A stretch of DNA of 64,000 nt from NCBI GenBank assembly GCA_950295325.1, contig OX485804.1:25108001-25172000 (forward strand), in the 5' to 3' direction. Numbering within the stretch: the first letter of the stretch is position 1; every line of letters starts with the position of its first letter. Under the pieces are notes generated by a model. That model did no database searches and had not been told where the DNA came from. It saw only the letters and a list, made by a program, of their open reading frames with translations. This stretch comes from Polytrichum commune (taxonomy: Eukaryota; Streptophyta; Polytrichopsida; Polytrichales; Polytrichaceae). Shown in pieces: positions 24,930 through 37,218 of this stretch. A program made the translations under genes and the position numbers.

Positions 24930-26165
24930 TTAGATTTTGCTGGAGAAGTTAAGGTTGAACGCAAGCACCTGCCAACTATCTTTCGAATGGATGGTGTGGC
25001 GGTTGTCAGGCAGCCATCGCCAACTTCTCTCGGAGAAGTCGAATTCCACGACAGCTGATGCGTCATCTCTGGATACGTATATCACATCGCCTTGCCCCAC
25101 ACACTGCACAAAGTAAAATCGAAAGGGGCCTTGGAAAAGATCGGCAAAACCATCTGGAGGTGGCTTCGCTTCAACTTTCATCCACTCCATTCTTGTAGCA
25201 TTAAGCTCGTAAATCTCGATTGTGTTGGGTACATCACAAAAATCTGACGTTAGACTTGAGGGAACCGAATCACCATCGCCCAGGTGATCATCAAAAGCCT
25301 TGTTTCGTTGGCATGGGCCATCTTGCACAGGTCCAACCAGAAGAAGACGACCATTCCGTTCCAGTAGCCCTGGGTAGCGCTTGAAGGGAGGTATATTTAG
25401 GTCGACGACACGCCATAGCCTTTCACGAGCACTATACCTCCTAATTGCAACACGAGGATAGTAGTTTAAGCAATAGAAGCTCCCGTCGTAGAACTTGCAC
25501 TGCCTCGTAGAACTCAGGTCGCTCCTAGAATCAATGCTACAGCCTTGCTCCCAAGAGTGCGAGCGAGAGTCATACAACCACGTACCCGGCGAGCTAGAGT
25601 CGCCGTTGCTGGCAAAGTAGCCTCCCACAATGAGCTGGAGGTGCTTCGTCAATGGATCCACGTGCAAACCCGTCACCCACGGCAATCTTGCAAATTGGTT
25701 GTGCACTATAGGAGGGAGCTGTTTCCATGCATTGCTGATAGGATTGACGACAATGAAGCGAGTGTTGTTATTTGTAGTGGAATGGTCCTCAGGAAACTGA
25801 GTTGTGCTGCTAAAGCAAAGTAGTCCAGCGTCTGCTCCGATCAACGACTTCTGACCAGGCAGCCACACGTGGAGATTCAGCTCAGGATGTTGACGGTTGA
25901 GTGGGAGATCGTACCACTGGCTCAATGTCGGACAGAATGTGGAGAGCGTTGCTTTGCAGGCGTTGGAGTTGATTGACGGGAAGACTAGGTATGGCCGCTC
26001 CAGAGACGTTGAAGAAAGCTCAGGAAAGGCGGGAGAGAAAGGTAGCGAGTTCCACTTCTTGCAAACGCAGCGCAATTTGCAGATTGTGATGACAGGCAAC
26101 CTTGCTATAATCCTCTCCAGTAGACACTCCGGGAGGTCACTCCATATACGACCATCCATAAACAT
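24930..26165 (-). CDS. F-box protein (F-box/kelch-like), single exon, 411 aa
   Basis: Predicted substrate-recognition subunit of an SCF ubiquitin ligase. The F-box lies at about residues 8-50, with WSDLPECLLERIIARLPV followed by LRCVCKKWNSL, the usual SKP1-binding consensus. The rest (about 55-400) resembles the kelch/FBA-type C-terminal region of plant F-box proteins, with segments such as RFIVVNPISNAWKQLPP, GTWLYDSRSHSWEQ, RLWRVVDLNIPPFKRYPGL, NTIEIYELNATRMEW and AVVEFDFSERSWRWLP, each looking like a beta-propeller blade. The length is normal for the family. The start is the ATG at 26165; a second ATG two codons on is equally possible. The open frame is intact. The target is unknown. Confidence 0.9.
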   Translation of the reverse strand: MFMDGRIWSDLPECLLERIIARLPVITICKLRCVCKKWNSLPFSPAFPELSSTSLERPYLVFPSINSNACKATLSTFCPTLSQWYDLPLNRQHPELNLHVWLPGQKSLIGADAGLLCFSSTTQFPEDHSTTNNNTRFIVVNPISNAWKQLPPIVHNQFARLPWVTGLHVDPLTKHLQLIVGGYFASNGDSSSPGTWLYDSRSHSWEQGCSIDSRSDLSSTRQCKFYDGSFYCLNYYPRVAIRRYSARERLWRVVDLNIPPFKRYPGLLERNGRLLLVGPVQDGPCQRNKAFDDHLGDGDSVPSSLTSDFCDVPNTIEIYELNATRMEWMKVEAKPPPDGFADLFQGPFRFYFVQCVGQGDVIYVSRDDASAVVEFDFSERSWRWLPDNRHTIHSKDSWQVLAFNLNFSSKI

Positions 26166-28567
26166 GAGACTTTGAAAAAGTGGCAGAATATCATCAGCAC
26201 TTCAACAAAAAGAAGTCATCATGATTTCCATGTTCCTTTGCAGTTCACGTTTGCTCCTCAAACGTGACTAAATTGAGTAAATGCAGACAAATGTGCAAGA
26301 CTTCACAACCGAAATCTGTGCACAGTATGTCTTTGACAGAAAAGAGTAAGCAATCCACCGTTGGAGCCGACTCTGCAAAAAGTTGGAAATAATCACTTTC
26401 TATTTGTAAGCGAAAGTGCCAGCGCCAAAGATATGGTTCTAGTAATTGTGCATGTACGAGAACAATGAGTCAGTGACACAGAGAATTATTGTAGTTCTCA
26501 TCGAGGTATACGACAATATCAAGCTGTATCATTCTACATGTTGCAACTATGAGACACCGAAAACGAGAAAGCCAAGCGCACCACCTAAACACGAAGAGAT
26601 TGAACTCATTAATTTAATATACAACACAAGAAACTTTTTTGAGAAGCTTGTGACAGAAAACGCTGAAAGGAATGTGAGAGCTCTTACTCTTTAGTTTTGG
26701 AGAACGCGGTTCAGCCTGAGTCAATCAGAAAATTAACAAAAGCCGACGTGAAGGTTATATTTGCAGCGACGATATCGTTACCAAACTGATTCTCTTCAAA
26801 AAAGATCCAGAACAGAAGGAGTACAGTGCAATGGCACCTTTCATTGTGAAGGTCCACAACGGACAGAGGGATGACGAACTACTTAACACCTCAAGCGATG
26901 GCGCAAAGAAACTAGTTCGAAGTCCATCGGAGAAATGGCTGTCATTGAGACTCTGGTACTATTTCTTCCAACCGTTTCAAATGAAACCCTCAGCACATGA
27001 CTCCTAAGAAACATTGATATAAGCTCGAAGCAAGATGACCAAAAATCAAGATCACAGCGAAGCTGATACCTGGACATACTGCAGGGGAGCAACGAAATTT
27101 CACAAAACAAATAAGCTAGGGTGTTATCCTCGCCATTAGTGACGTACAACAGTAGTCAGAAAGGATCCGATCCCCTAAGCGAAGAGGACAACTTGCGACA
27201 GCAAGACCAACTTGCACAGAAGACAACTAAATTCTTGTTTCTTTCTTAATCCACGCTAAACTTGTTGTAGCTACAAGCCTCACAAATATCACTACTACCC
27301 GTACGAAAACTGGAAAAAGGCCTGACAAGCACTGCTCTTCATCTTCTTCTTCTGCCTTTTCTTCAAGTCGGTTGCATGCAGGCCCCACGTGAAGCGGTCA
27401 CCAGCTCACGACAATATATCTCGGATTGATCAAAAGCGACCTGCACATGACTCTAATTCCCAGGATCGCGAAAAGGCACCGTCGACTCCACCCCTGCGTT
27501 GTTTCCATCTGCACCTGCTCCTTTCTTGCGCTGTGGTTGTCCGTGGAGATTTTTCACTCCACGGCCTCACGAGGGCCATGTCGGAAACCTCTCCCGGGAG
27601 GCTCTAGACTTGAACCTCTGACCGCCTCTCGATCGGAGGAGGAGGACTAGCCATGGCGAACAAACTACAAGGTTAGTCCACCAACACCTAAATAATAAGC
27701 CTAACACTCCCAAACAAGCTACGATGTAGAATTAAAAACCTAACCTAGGTTTGAAGCTGCTGCAGCGCATAGTATAAATCCGACGAACGCAGCACTAGCA
27801 GGTTCCATGTAGCTAGGCGGGGCCCAGTGGTCGCTACTCCATTGCCTTTTTTATCTCCTCCGCGATCCTGCAAATCTTTCAATTTCCACAAATACTTTCG
27901 CAGAATCCCACTCGCCACGGACGTCGATGCTGTCACTTCCGATTCATCGCGTGAGCTGGCTGCTCCGCTCCCTGCTCACCGACGGATGGATTCGAACTTC
28001 GAAGAACGAAGCCGGCCACATCCTCACATCAACAGCGCGACTGTGCTCGATTCTCTCCAATTTTCGTAGATTTGTGTGCAATAATTCGATTGGAGAGTGC
28101 ACTACACCGTTTGTGGTGTTTAGTGTCATGGACACTATTTGCCAAGGGCCTAAACTAGATGCCTAGAGCTCTCACAGTGTCAATATGACTCCATCCATCA
28201 ACACAAGTAACTTCTTTAAGTGAAAAACTATCTACATTATAACATTCAGAGCAGCACATTGGGATATGTTAGTTGATAGGTCTTGTGTTTTAGTATCTTA
28301 GGGGAAGATAAATTTGAACATATTAATGGCAAGTGTCATTTGTGTACACTTTAGTTAAGTTGTAGACTATTGTGTAACATAGGCATGCACCTCATAACAT
28401 TATTGAATATGCTCATGCCAAGATATTAGTAAGTGCACTTGAATGCCAGTTGTCATGAGGTGACAATTATGGTGAAGTTGTTAATCATCAATGCAACCTA
28501 GCATATGCCTCAAAACAGAGTCAGTGACACTATTACGCGTGTGACGCTAAATACCATAAACAGTGTA
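26166..28567. other. F-box gene upstream region; no other gene seen
   Basis: The F-box 5' UTR and promoter should lie here (transcription runs toward lower coordinates). The stretch 27340-28070 is noticeably GC-richer than its surroundings and has open frames on both strands, but none shows a family motif. It may be the transcription-start region or the remnant of a gene. Confidence 0.35.
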
Positions 28568-29689
28568 CTAGGATTGTGGGTACTACCACACGCTTGCATT
28601 TGACACGACAGTCCTTTGTGTCGAAGTAGCCATTTGTCAAGTGGTCACTTTTACACCAAAGGACCATTGTGTCAATTGTAAGTGTGTGTTTGAACCCATC
28701 ATTCTAGTTATATAAAGATTTGCCCACTCATGCACATATATGGTCACTTTGTGAGCTCCTTGTCATTTGACCCCATGACCATGGCACATCTGCAAAGCCT
28801 AAGGTGGTAATAATAACGAATAGCCTAAGATAGACCTTCAGGCATGTTAGAAGATAGCTTGAAATTTTTTCAAGACAAATCTATAGATTTGGTAAAGGCT
28901 ACAAAGTCTACAATTTTTTTCCCAACAAAAAATCATATGCAACCTATAGAAATTCACAAAGTATTTAAAGAAATGAGCATTCTAGACAAGTTAAAACGAT
29001 TGAAATAATTCCAAAAAAATCCATAGATTTGAAAAGCTCTAAAAAAATCTACATAGTTATTTTCAAAAAAATGATAAATTCACATGCAACCTACACAAAT
29101 TTGCAAAGTATACAATAACCCTATGTAGTAATTATGTACATGTAACTATATAAATAAATTATGTGCAATAACTAGGTGTAGTAACTCCATTACCCAATAA
29201 CTACATTACCTACTAGTTATGCGCACATGTGATGTGAGTGGAGTTGATGGCTAAGGGTTGGTTTGGGATCCATGAGGTCCTGGGTTAAACCCCCTTGCCA
29301 TCCAGTTCTCCTAGGCTAGCACCATAGGCACTTGGAATAGCCATGTTGGGCCCTACTTATCGGTTGATTTGACTACTTACTATGTAGGCATTTTTTAATA
29401 TTAAATAATTACATTGAAATTCACTGTACTAAAATCAAAATGAAAAATAAAGGAAGAGGGTTCCGTGGGCACATTATGTCAGAATATCTATAATATATTA
29501 TACTTACCACGTAAAAAGTGTGAAAGTGACGTAACCCAAATGATAACTATTTGATTGGAGATGTCAAATTTAGTCACTATATTGACTATAGTTAGATTAG
29601 CCATTTTCAGTGTAGATGGAGTCATAATTGTTGTCGCCTTGGCCTTACAATCTTAGTGGTGGGTCAAGGCTGCAGCAAGGAGGCAACAA

Positions 29690-30080
29690 TGCCAATAGTC
29701 TTCCCATCCAACAATGATGATGACAATGAAATGAAATCGATTTTTAAGTCCAAGAAGCCAAAAGGCTTATGGGACTGAAAATGCATGTACATCATGATGG
29801 TCTCAAACTAGCTAATGTCAACTTGTTGGTCCAATTGAAAGAACGACTTGAGTTTCCCTAATACAACATTCTCAAATAATGATGGAAACTTATTTCTAAT
29901 GGAGTAATATAAGGGACACTCCAACACAAAGTGTGCCTCACGTTCAACTACATAATAAGAGCAAAGTGGCATAGATTATTATATCTAGAGATAGGGCCAC
30001 TCGACCACAATCCAATTTCAATGGCAAGTCTATGATTTGAGGTGCACTAATCTCAGCTCCGCAATTACTCTAACTTAAAG
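29690..30080 (-). mobile_element. LINE 3'-tail fragment (minus), copy 1
   Basis: The reverse complement matches the LINE tail at 44568-44994. It has the same end, CATAAGCCTTTTGGCTTCTTGG, and the same upstream coding remnant (a frame with GAGGCACACTTTGTGTTGGA, encoding EAHFVLE). It is 5'-truncated and lies in the loop between the arms of the long-TIR element. Confidence 0.65.
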
Positions 30081-31489
30081 TTGTGAAAAACGATGAGAGA
30101 GAATTATTGTACATGAGTGTATGTCTCATTTACTCAACGTCAAAACTTGGAACCCCCATAGGTTTTTTGCCGTATCATTTAAAATAATTTGAAGAAAAGT
30201 CTACATATTTTAGAAGACAATGTAAGTGGTGTGCAAGTAAGTGATATTGAACAAATAATTGTCTAAAATATGTTTACAGTTTAATACATTTACATTGTAT
30301 TGATGGTTTTCTACAAAGTTTTGTGATGATGACCTCAAGTATATAATGATTCAAGGAAAATGAATATACTTTCCAACTTCAAAATATTTAAGGTCATGAA
30401 ATTTACGTTCAAAACTAGATTCAACCATGTGTTTTTTAGCATCACTTTTGATGATAAGTTTTGAAGCTCTCAACTTGATATTTTGCGTTTGAGTATTTAA
30501 CAAAACAATAGAAGTCATCATGAAAAATCTATCCAATTTAAATAACACTTTGCTACTACTTTTAGGCCTTTGACAAAGAAAATACTATTTGACTATACCG
30601 GAGCACTATTTGGGTCCACTTTACCATGCTTGCACCCACTGATATTAATTTCAAAGCGGTGCACGCATGTAATGTGTGCTTCTCATGAGGGTGCACCCCT
30701 GAGATTCCTAATCAATCTTGGTGCTCGCCTTTGCATTTGGTCCTAAAGAAGAAGAAGAAGAAGAAGAAGACATGTGGCAACTATTGAACCTAGACTGACA
30801 TCCACATGTTGAGCACATAGTCCAAAATCCTCATAACACATGTCTTTTGTGTCCATTCACAACAACAAGCTTTGCCAAATACCACTTAAATATAGGTGTC
30901 TAATTAAAAGGAGCAACTATATAAGGTTTCTAGTAGAATTCTCTAGAATTCAAGATCTCAACGGCGCTTCACTAGCACTACTTAGGGCATAGGGGTGCAC
31001 CCATTGCTAGAATTGGGAACCATGTGCATACATGACCATGAAATTAATACCCCTAATATACCAAAACAAATCCACTCTTAAAAATGATAGATGTCCAAAT
31101 ATGTAGCTAGGAAGTCCCCTAGAATACATACTCAAATCAACATTGAATAAATCATATAGACTCCAATCATATGTGTATGCCAAAAATATCATATGAAAAA
31201 TTGCCTAAAATAATCTTAGCTAGACATATATTCATCATTGATGAGATATTGAACACATATTCATCCCTTGGATATAACTCATACAAATTTGTTTCCACAA
31301 TATAAGTCATTATAGTCAAATGCAATGATAGTTTCTTACTCTACCATCAAATGATCTATCAAATTTTAGGTCCACATTAACCCATTCTTGATTTGAAACC
31401 AACATAACCCTACTTCCATATTGGGAGGCCAGTCAAAGAGATCAATCGGTTGTCAAAACTTAATCCACCTATTGCCAATTTTACAGCAC
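30081..31489. other. Interior of the long-TIR element
   Basis: AT-rich, with no coding sequence recognised. It contains a short (GAA)n run near 30748-30770. Confidence 0.45.
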
Positions 31490-32573
31490 ATCCTACCACT
31501 ACTAGGATAGTAGGGCCAAGGCGACATCAATTTTGACTCCATTTTTACTAAAATGGCTAATTTGACTACACTGAACATTGTAATCGAAATTGACACCTTC
31601 AATCAAATAGCTATCATTTGAATCACATGGCAATGACCATGGTCATTTTCACACTTTTCATGTAGTAAGAATATTATATTGCAGATATTCTGACACCCTA
31701 TGTCATGGGACCTGCTTTTAAATTATTATTTTTTATTAAATCACAATTATTTTGACAACATGTGCCACGGGACTCGCTTCCACTTATTTTTGTTTGGATT
31801 TTAGCAAGGTGAAATTCATTGTAAATTAATTAATGTGGTAAGTAAATATTTTTCATGTGGTAAGTACATTATATTGCAAATATTCAAACAACATGTGCCA
31901 CGGGACCCGCTTCCATTTATTTTTGTTTGGATTTTAATAAGGTGAAATTCACTATAAATAAATTAATATTTAAAACTATGTACTTAATGAATACTTTAAT
32001 CCAACATGGTATTTCCTAAACCTAGGGTGCTAACCTTGGGAGGAGTGGTTGGGCAAGGGGAGGTGGGTTTGAACTCATGACCTAATGAATCCCAAAGCAA
32101 AGCCCTTAACCGTGAAGACCTCACTGAGGTTTAAAAGAGGTAACAATTTACAGGCCCAAAAGGGCGCCAAATCCCAACAGCCTACCGCAAGGGTGAGGCA
32201 GAAAGGATGCAAGCGTCCGTCCCACGGCCAACTCAGACGAGAGGCGCGAAGGTGAGGTGCCACACATGCAGTAAACTCAGGGCTCAGGGCACGAGAGGAT
32301 GCCACCCGTCTCCTCCCTATCGAGTGTTGGGCTAGAAAGGTTGGGGGGGGGGGTGGATTGGTGGCGGGAGCGAAAGTGCCCGCCGCGTTTGGTCGAACGT
32401 CCTTGCGCGCGATTCGCTTGCGGGGGCTTGTTGGGCTTCCAATTGAAGCGTCGGGGGCACAGTGCCGGTCGGTGTGTAGTCAGTGTGGCGATCAATGGTT
32501 AATCAGTCGTATGCATCGAGTAATGCAATGTTGTGAGGGTCCAGCTCCATCTCAAAGTTGGAGCGTGCAATTC

Positions 32574-33317
32574 CTAGATTAGCGGGCCATCTATAGATGC
32601 CAAGCATGCCCCTAACTTCGGAACGCTTGTCGCCCGGAAGAGGGTGAGGAAATCCTCTTTTGTGAGGATGTGTGGGATCGACGAGAAGGAAACACCTGTA
32701 GTGAGGCTTGAGAGCTGTCTTTCTGAGCACAACACTCTTAACAAATCATCTAATTCTGCCGTCACTCGTGCATCGAAGGTCTCCTTTGAGAGCCCGAGAC
32801 GTTGGAGAACAAATCTATGCGGTTTCGATCTTGGTGCCTCGTCCGCGGTGGCCTTATACTTGTCAAGCGGTGATCGCTGGCCAATGGCGGGGAGACTCAA
32901 TGTGACACGCGATGAGTTGTGCTCTTGGGAGCGGTCCAGCTTGGTGATCGGGATTTTTCCGTCCTGCCTGATGTGGGCGCTTGGTGTAGGTGGTTGGGCG
33001 GTGTGTGGGTCGCGGTCTTCTTCGTTGGCGGGATTGCCACCTGGGGGGAGGGGGTGTTGTACATGATGTTTTGTTAGTTGGGTGTTGTTCGTGGGCGGTG
33101 CACCGCCATCATTTGCATCCGATTTCCCTTGATCCATAGTGTCCAGACTGGGTAATGGGTCATCATGCCTTGGAGGTGTGGGGGATGGGCGATGTTGTTT
33201 GCCTCTATATCTCAAGTACGGGCCGAAGTGACACTTCTTTTTGGGGCGGTTTTTGTGGCTCTTATGGATTGTAAGGTGAGTAAGCTCTTGATCTCCTTTG
33301 TTTATTTGTTTGTGCAC
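32574..33317 (-). pseudogene. LINE 3'-proximal open frame, 247 aa
   Basis: This is a hydrophilic, proline- and histidine-rich N-terminal half (KNRPKKKCHFGPYLRYRGKQ, then repeated P/T/H segments). It is followed by a more ordered part (RFVLQRLGLSKETFDARVTAELDDLL). It lies 3' of the reverse transcriptase and zinc motif, where most plant L1 elements have no further ORF. Function is unknown. It is intact over 247 codons despite decay elsewhere. Confidence 0.5.
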
Positions 33318-33694
33318 TAGAGTGGGATGAAGTGCTTCCTAGGGCAACGTAGAGTCTTGTTTCCAGTGTCTGGTGCTATCAATCTCTTTCAAGAGTTCCT
33401 CAATCTCCAGGACGCTTATGAATCGTCTTGCCCACCTTCCAAATCATTTTCCTTCTGGACCTCCGTAGTTTTCTGAGTGTGTGTCTTGCTCTGGTTGGTT
33501 GTGCAACCTACTAGCTGTTCATGTGTGCCCTCCCTGGTCACCCGAGTTGTATGTTTGTGTGGGCCAAAGCTGCACCAAACTTTTTGTTTGCTCTTCGGGC
33601 GTATATTGTTGGTTCTCGGTTCATTGTCTCCTTGTTGTGCCCCTTCGGTCAGATGTTCAGTGGGGCTTATTACTAGTTGTGTGTGGCGATGTCC

Positions 33695-34387
33695 CTACAA
33701 ATTCTCTTGAATTGGGCCCAGTATTGGTCGAGAGCTATTTGAATGTTGGGAGTGTGTGCTTGCTTTGTGAGGGTGTTGTGGGGGGTAGCTCTCTCGTTGT
33801 GCCTTCCCCTTTTGTTGTTTGGGTGCTCGATTTTCAACATCATCATTAAGGTGTGCTGGGTCGGTTTCTTCTGCCAGGCACTGGGCACTCGCCTTTGCTT
33901 TGTGGGTTGGGGTGGGGTGGGTCTGCACTGGCGCGATTTCTTGGGCGTCGCTTGTGTTACTTGTCACTTTGATGTCTGGAGTATGTTCGCGTATTTCATT
34001 GGTTGCTCTGTGTCCGTTTGTGGGGGAGTCGTGTTGCGGTGTTATTGACATTGTGTTTTGTGACTCCCTCAAATTTGTGTGCATGTTCCGATCCCGTTCC
34101 TCTGCTACATTGTCATGTTCAGGCTGGGCAATATTGATGTGGGTTGTGTTCGGTGATGCCTCCTTGTGTGGTTGTTGGCGCCCCTCGCGTCCGCCTGTCT
34201 GTGTGGGCGACCCCTTTGGATCCTTGAGGCTTTGGTTTGCATTTTCCTGTTGTATCAGCCTCAAACTATTGCTTACCTTTTGAATGAACTCTTGTACCAA
34301 GCTGGAGAAATCTGGTCTAGCTGTAAATCCAACCTCATGATCAGGGGAAGGGGAGGGTTTGTTAATGCAATCGGTGAGATTGTCCAT
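33695..34387 (-). pseudogene. LINE 3'-region open frame, 230 aa
   Basis: A low-complexity, polar frame (many N, Q, T, H and P; MDNLTDCINKPSPSPDHE at the start). It sits between the LINE zinc-binding motif and the 32574-33317 frame. No domain is recognised; it may be a linker region of one longer LINE polyprotein now broken by frameshifts. Confidence 0.45.
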
Positions 34388-34794
34388 GCCCCCAGTTCCT
34401 TAGGTAGAAAAGTTGGGTGTGGCATCATGTTCCATTTGATGCATGTTCCTCCTAGCCTTCCAAAAATGCTAGCTACTGTCCAAATCTTTTGAGAATAGGT
34501 AATATGTTATTGGCATTTTTCCTTGTTTATTTTATGTTGGTGTAATTCCTTATATACTTCCATAGCGCAGTAGATGGTATTTCTCCATGCATGCCATAGG
34601 ACCATGCCTAAGTAAAATTGTTCCTCTCTGAATGCATGTGCTACTCGCTGGCACCATATTGCCCATAGCAACTGGGCGCGAAGGATGTCCCATGGCGTTT
34701 TGATGTTAATGGAGAATGTTGATGTTGTGTCCCACCTTAGTTATGTGTCCATGCTTAGTCGAGTGGGATCTATCAACAAGACTTTACTTACTTC

Positions 34795-35004
34795 CTACCA
34801 CAATGCGTGATCTGGTGCGAATCCTGCTGATTGGCGGGGTTTGCCGAATAGAGTCCAAGTTTGTTGGACTTCCGGGCATTCAAGAAACGCATGCTGCAAG
34901 GTTTCTCTTTCTTGTTGGATGCATAGTTGGCACGCCCCGGATAGCCCAATCCTCTCACGCCAAGCACCCACTAGTAGGCCTTCCGTGAGCACCAACCATT
35001 GCAT
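34795..35004 (-). pseudogene. LINE C-terminal zinc-binding motif (zf-RVT)
   Basis: A 69-residue frame contains CQLCIQQERETLQHAFLECPE, i.e. C-x2-C ... H-x4-C, as found after the reverse transcriptase in many plant LINEs. It is detached from the RT frame by stops and the solo LTR. Confidence 0.75.
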
Positions 35005-35648
35005 TGTTGAGACTTTGCGCGGTAGGTATGGATGTCAGATTATGTTGAAATTTTTTGCTTGAGTTTTGTTGTCGAATCCGGCTGCTTCAATTTCGGCGTC
35101 TACTTGCATTTGATTGTTGTCTTATCTTTAGGCAACTTGATAGCCTCTTTTGGTGGTGTAATTCAGGATCAATGTGTCTGGTAGGATTCCTAATCTCCTC
35201 CAAGTCCATTCTTTTGGGTCCCATTCTAAATTGTATATCCAGTTATTTCCCCAAAGCCAGAGGGAATGTTTGGGTTCTATGTTTTCAATGGGGTTATATT
35301 CTAGTACTATGCGGTTGGGACCCATGGTTCTAATTACTCGCATTTCTTTGGTTCCAGGGGGTATTCTTTGATTGTGGCCGAGCAGCCTTAGTTGTTTGGT
35401 GGGTTCTTTTTGTATAGTGTGGCTTCCCTGGATTATGTGTTTTGTAAGTAATACACAAACTAATTGTCTTTTTCTTCCTCTTGTTGTGCTACCCATTGTC
35501 CAGCTGGGTGCGGGGGCATCGGAGCCGTGTCCCAGGGAATGTTGTTTACTACTCTTGCGTATAGTTGTGGTGCTACACGAGTTCTTCGGAGTCAGAATAG
35601 CTCGGGAAAAGTTCTCCATCCATGTGAGCCCAAAATGGTGCTCACATG

Positions 35649-36956
35649 TGTTCTTAACCCTTCGAAACCATTAGAAGTTATGTTTTGATGTTTTATGATT
35701 ATCTACAAAAATATAAAAAGAGTGAAACTTGAATGAAATTATGTTTAGTCATTAGGCTAGTGTGGAGAGGATTTATTAGAAGTAGATAGCGTGAAGAAGT
35801 TCCTTAGTTAGGTGAGCGTAGGGAGTGGTAAACCAAAGGTAGTTCCTTGGTTTAAATGGTTGAATTAGGATCTATGTTGTTAGTTTAAGAAACAAAGGCT
35901 TAGAAGATAGGATGAGAGCCTACAAAGTAGGAAAATATTACAAGGGCTTATCTTGAGGGTGCTCACCTACTCCCTCTCAACTCATTATATAAACCCTCAC
36001 TCTTCCCTCTCTCATCCTCTTTTCTTTCGTGCTTCTTGGCACCCCACGTGTTATAAGTGTGGGTGTGGGAAGTAAGAACGGAGCACATGTGCATGCAAGG
36101 TTTCAAGGTGAAGAACCAAGACCAATTCACCTTGAAGTTAGTTTGACATTTGTTAGGAGTAGTCTTTGGTTGAGACATTTAGAGTTTAGCTTGTTGTATG
36201 TGACTTATAGAATTTAGATTCATGATATTTAGATTTATAGTATTTAGAATCATGACATTTAGAATTGTAGCATCCACATTCATGTTGAGTTTAAAGCTCT
36301 CTCTCCTCTAAAGAGTTGAACTCTTAGAGCTTTGGGAAATACAATATTTAGTTGCTGGAACTACAGTATTTAGTTGTTGGAAATATAATATTTAGTTGCT
36401 GGAAATACAGTATTGGGTTCAGAAGTTAGACAGATGGGACATTAGATTGGGTCATAGTTAGTTAATAAGAATATTACCTAATGCTAATTAGGTAATGAAC
36501 ATTTAGCTAGGGAGTTGACTACAAGGCATCATAAGGTGATATCAAGGGGGGGAACTTGCAGTTAAGTTGTTGGGATTGTAATCAAGCACTTATGGGTGCC
36601 ATAGTGAAGAATGAACGAATTTGGGAGTGAATGGCGAAGAATTGCGGAAGAGGATGTAACGCTAAGTGATGAGAGTGATGAGTATTTTTTAACACTTGTG
36701 TACTCCTCACATGGAGTCAACAAGTCACAACTTCAGCGAGGTGACGAACATTAGTGAAGAATCAACGGCCAGAACTAAGGTTTCAAGAGGGAAGTCCTTA
36801 AGAACATGTGTAGCTAAGGCCGTGGGATGGACCCTTGAGGCGGCCAATGATATACCCACTCAAGAAAATTGCATTAATAAAACATCATGACTTAAGAGAA
36901 GTTGGGGGTTCATTGAGATGGGACTTATATCTTATGTTGCTACTTTTGGTGTGACA
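35649..36956 (+). mobile_element. Solo LTR, 1308 bp, inserted in the LINE
   Basis: It begins TGTTCTTAACC and ends TGTGACA (TG...CA), and is flanked by CATG at 35645-35648 and 36957-36960, a 4-bp duplication. A TATATAAA box at 35985-35992 and an AATAAA signal at 36876-36881 fit a plus-strand LTR. LINE-like frames resume on either side. No internal gag-pol is present, so it is a solo LTR left by recombination, or a non-autonomous element. Confidence 0.7.
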
Positions 36957-37218
36957 CATGCGAGTTTCAAAACCATCACCAAGACTAGGACGCTTAAGGG
37001 TGGTGGGTTTGGCCTCACAATCCATGTCCGTTAGTTCTAATTATGTCTTTGAGGGTTTGGAATCCTTTCGCTGCCCACCAGCGCATATTGGACCTAGGTT
37101 CCGTTCCCTACTGTACCCCCACGTCATTAGTGAGGAAACGATTATCGAAGAGAGGCTGTCTTGCTATTTCATCCCAACTTGTTGGGTCTTGCTGCTCTAA
37201 CCCGGACTGTATTGTGTT

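Noticed and set aside
32040-32111. tRNA-like sequence with GAGTTCAAACCC
   Set aside because: The same block occurs in both TIR arms and lacks the rest of a tRNA; it is treated as part of the long-TIR element.
36696-36890. 64-residue plus-strand frame
   Set aside because: It lies inside the solo LTR, ends near its polyadenylation signal and has no domain.
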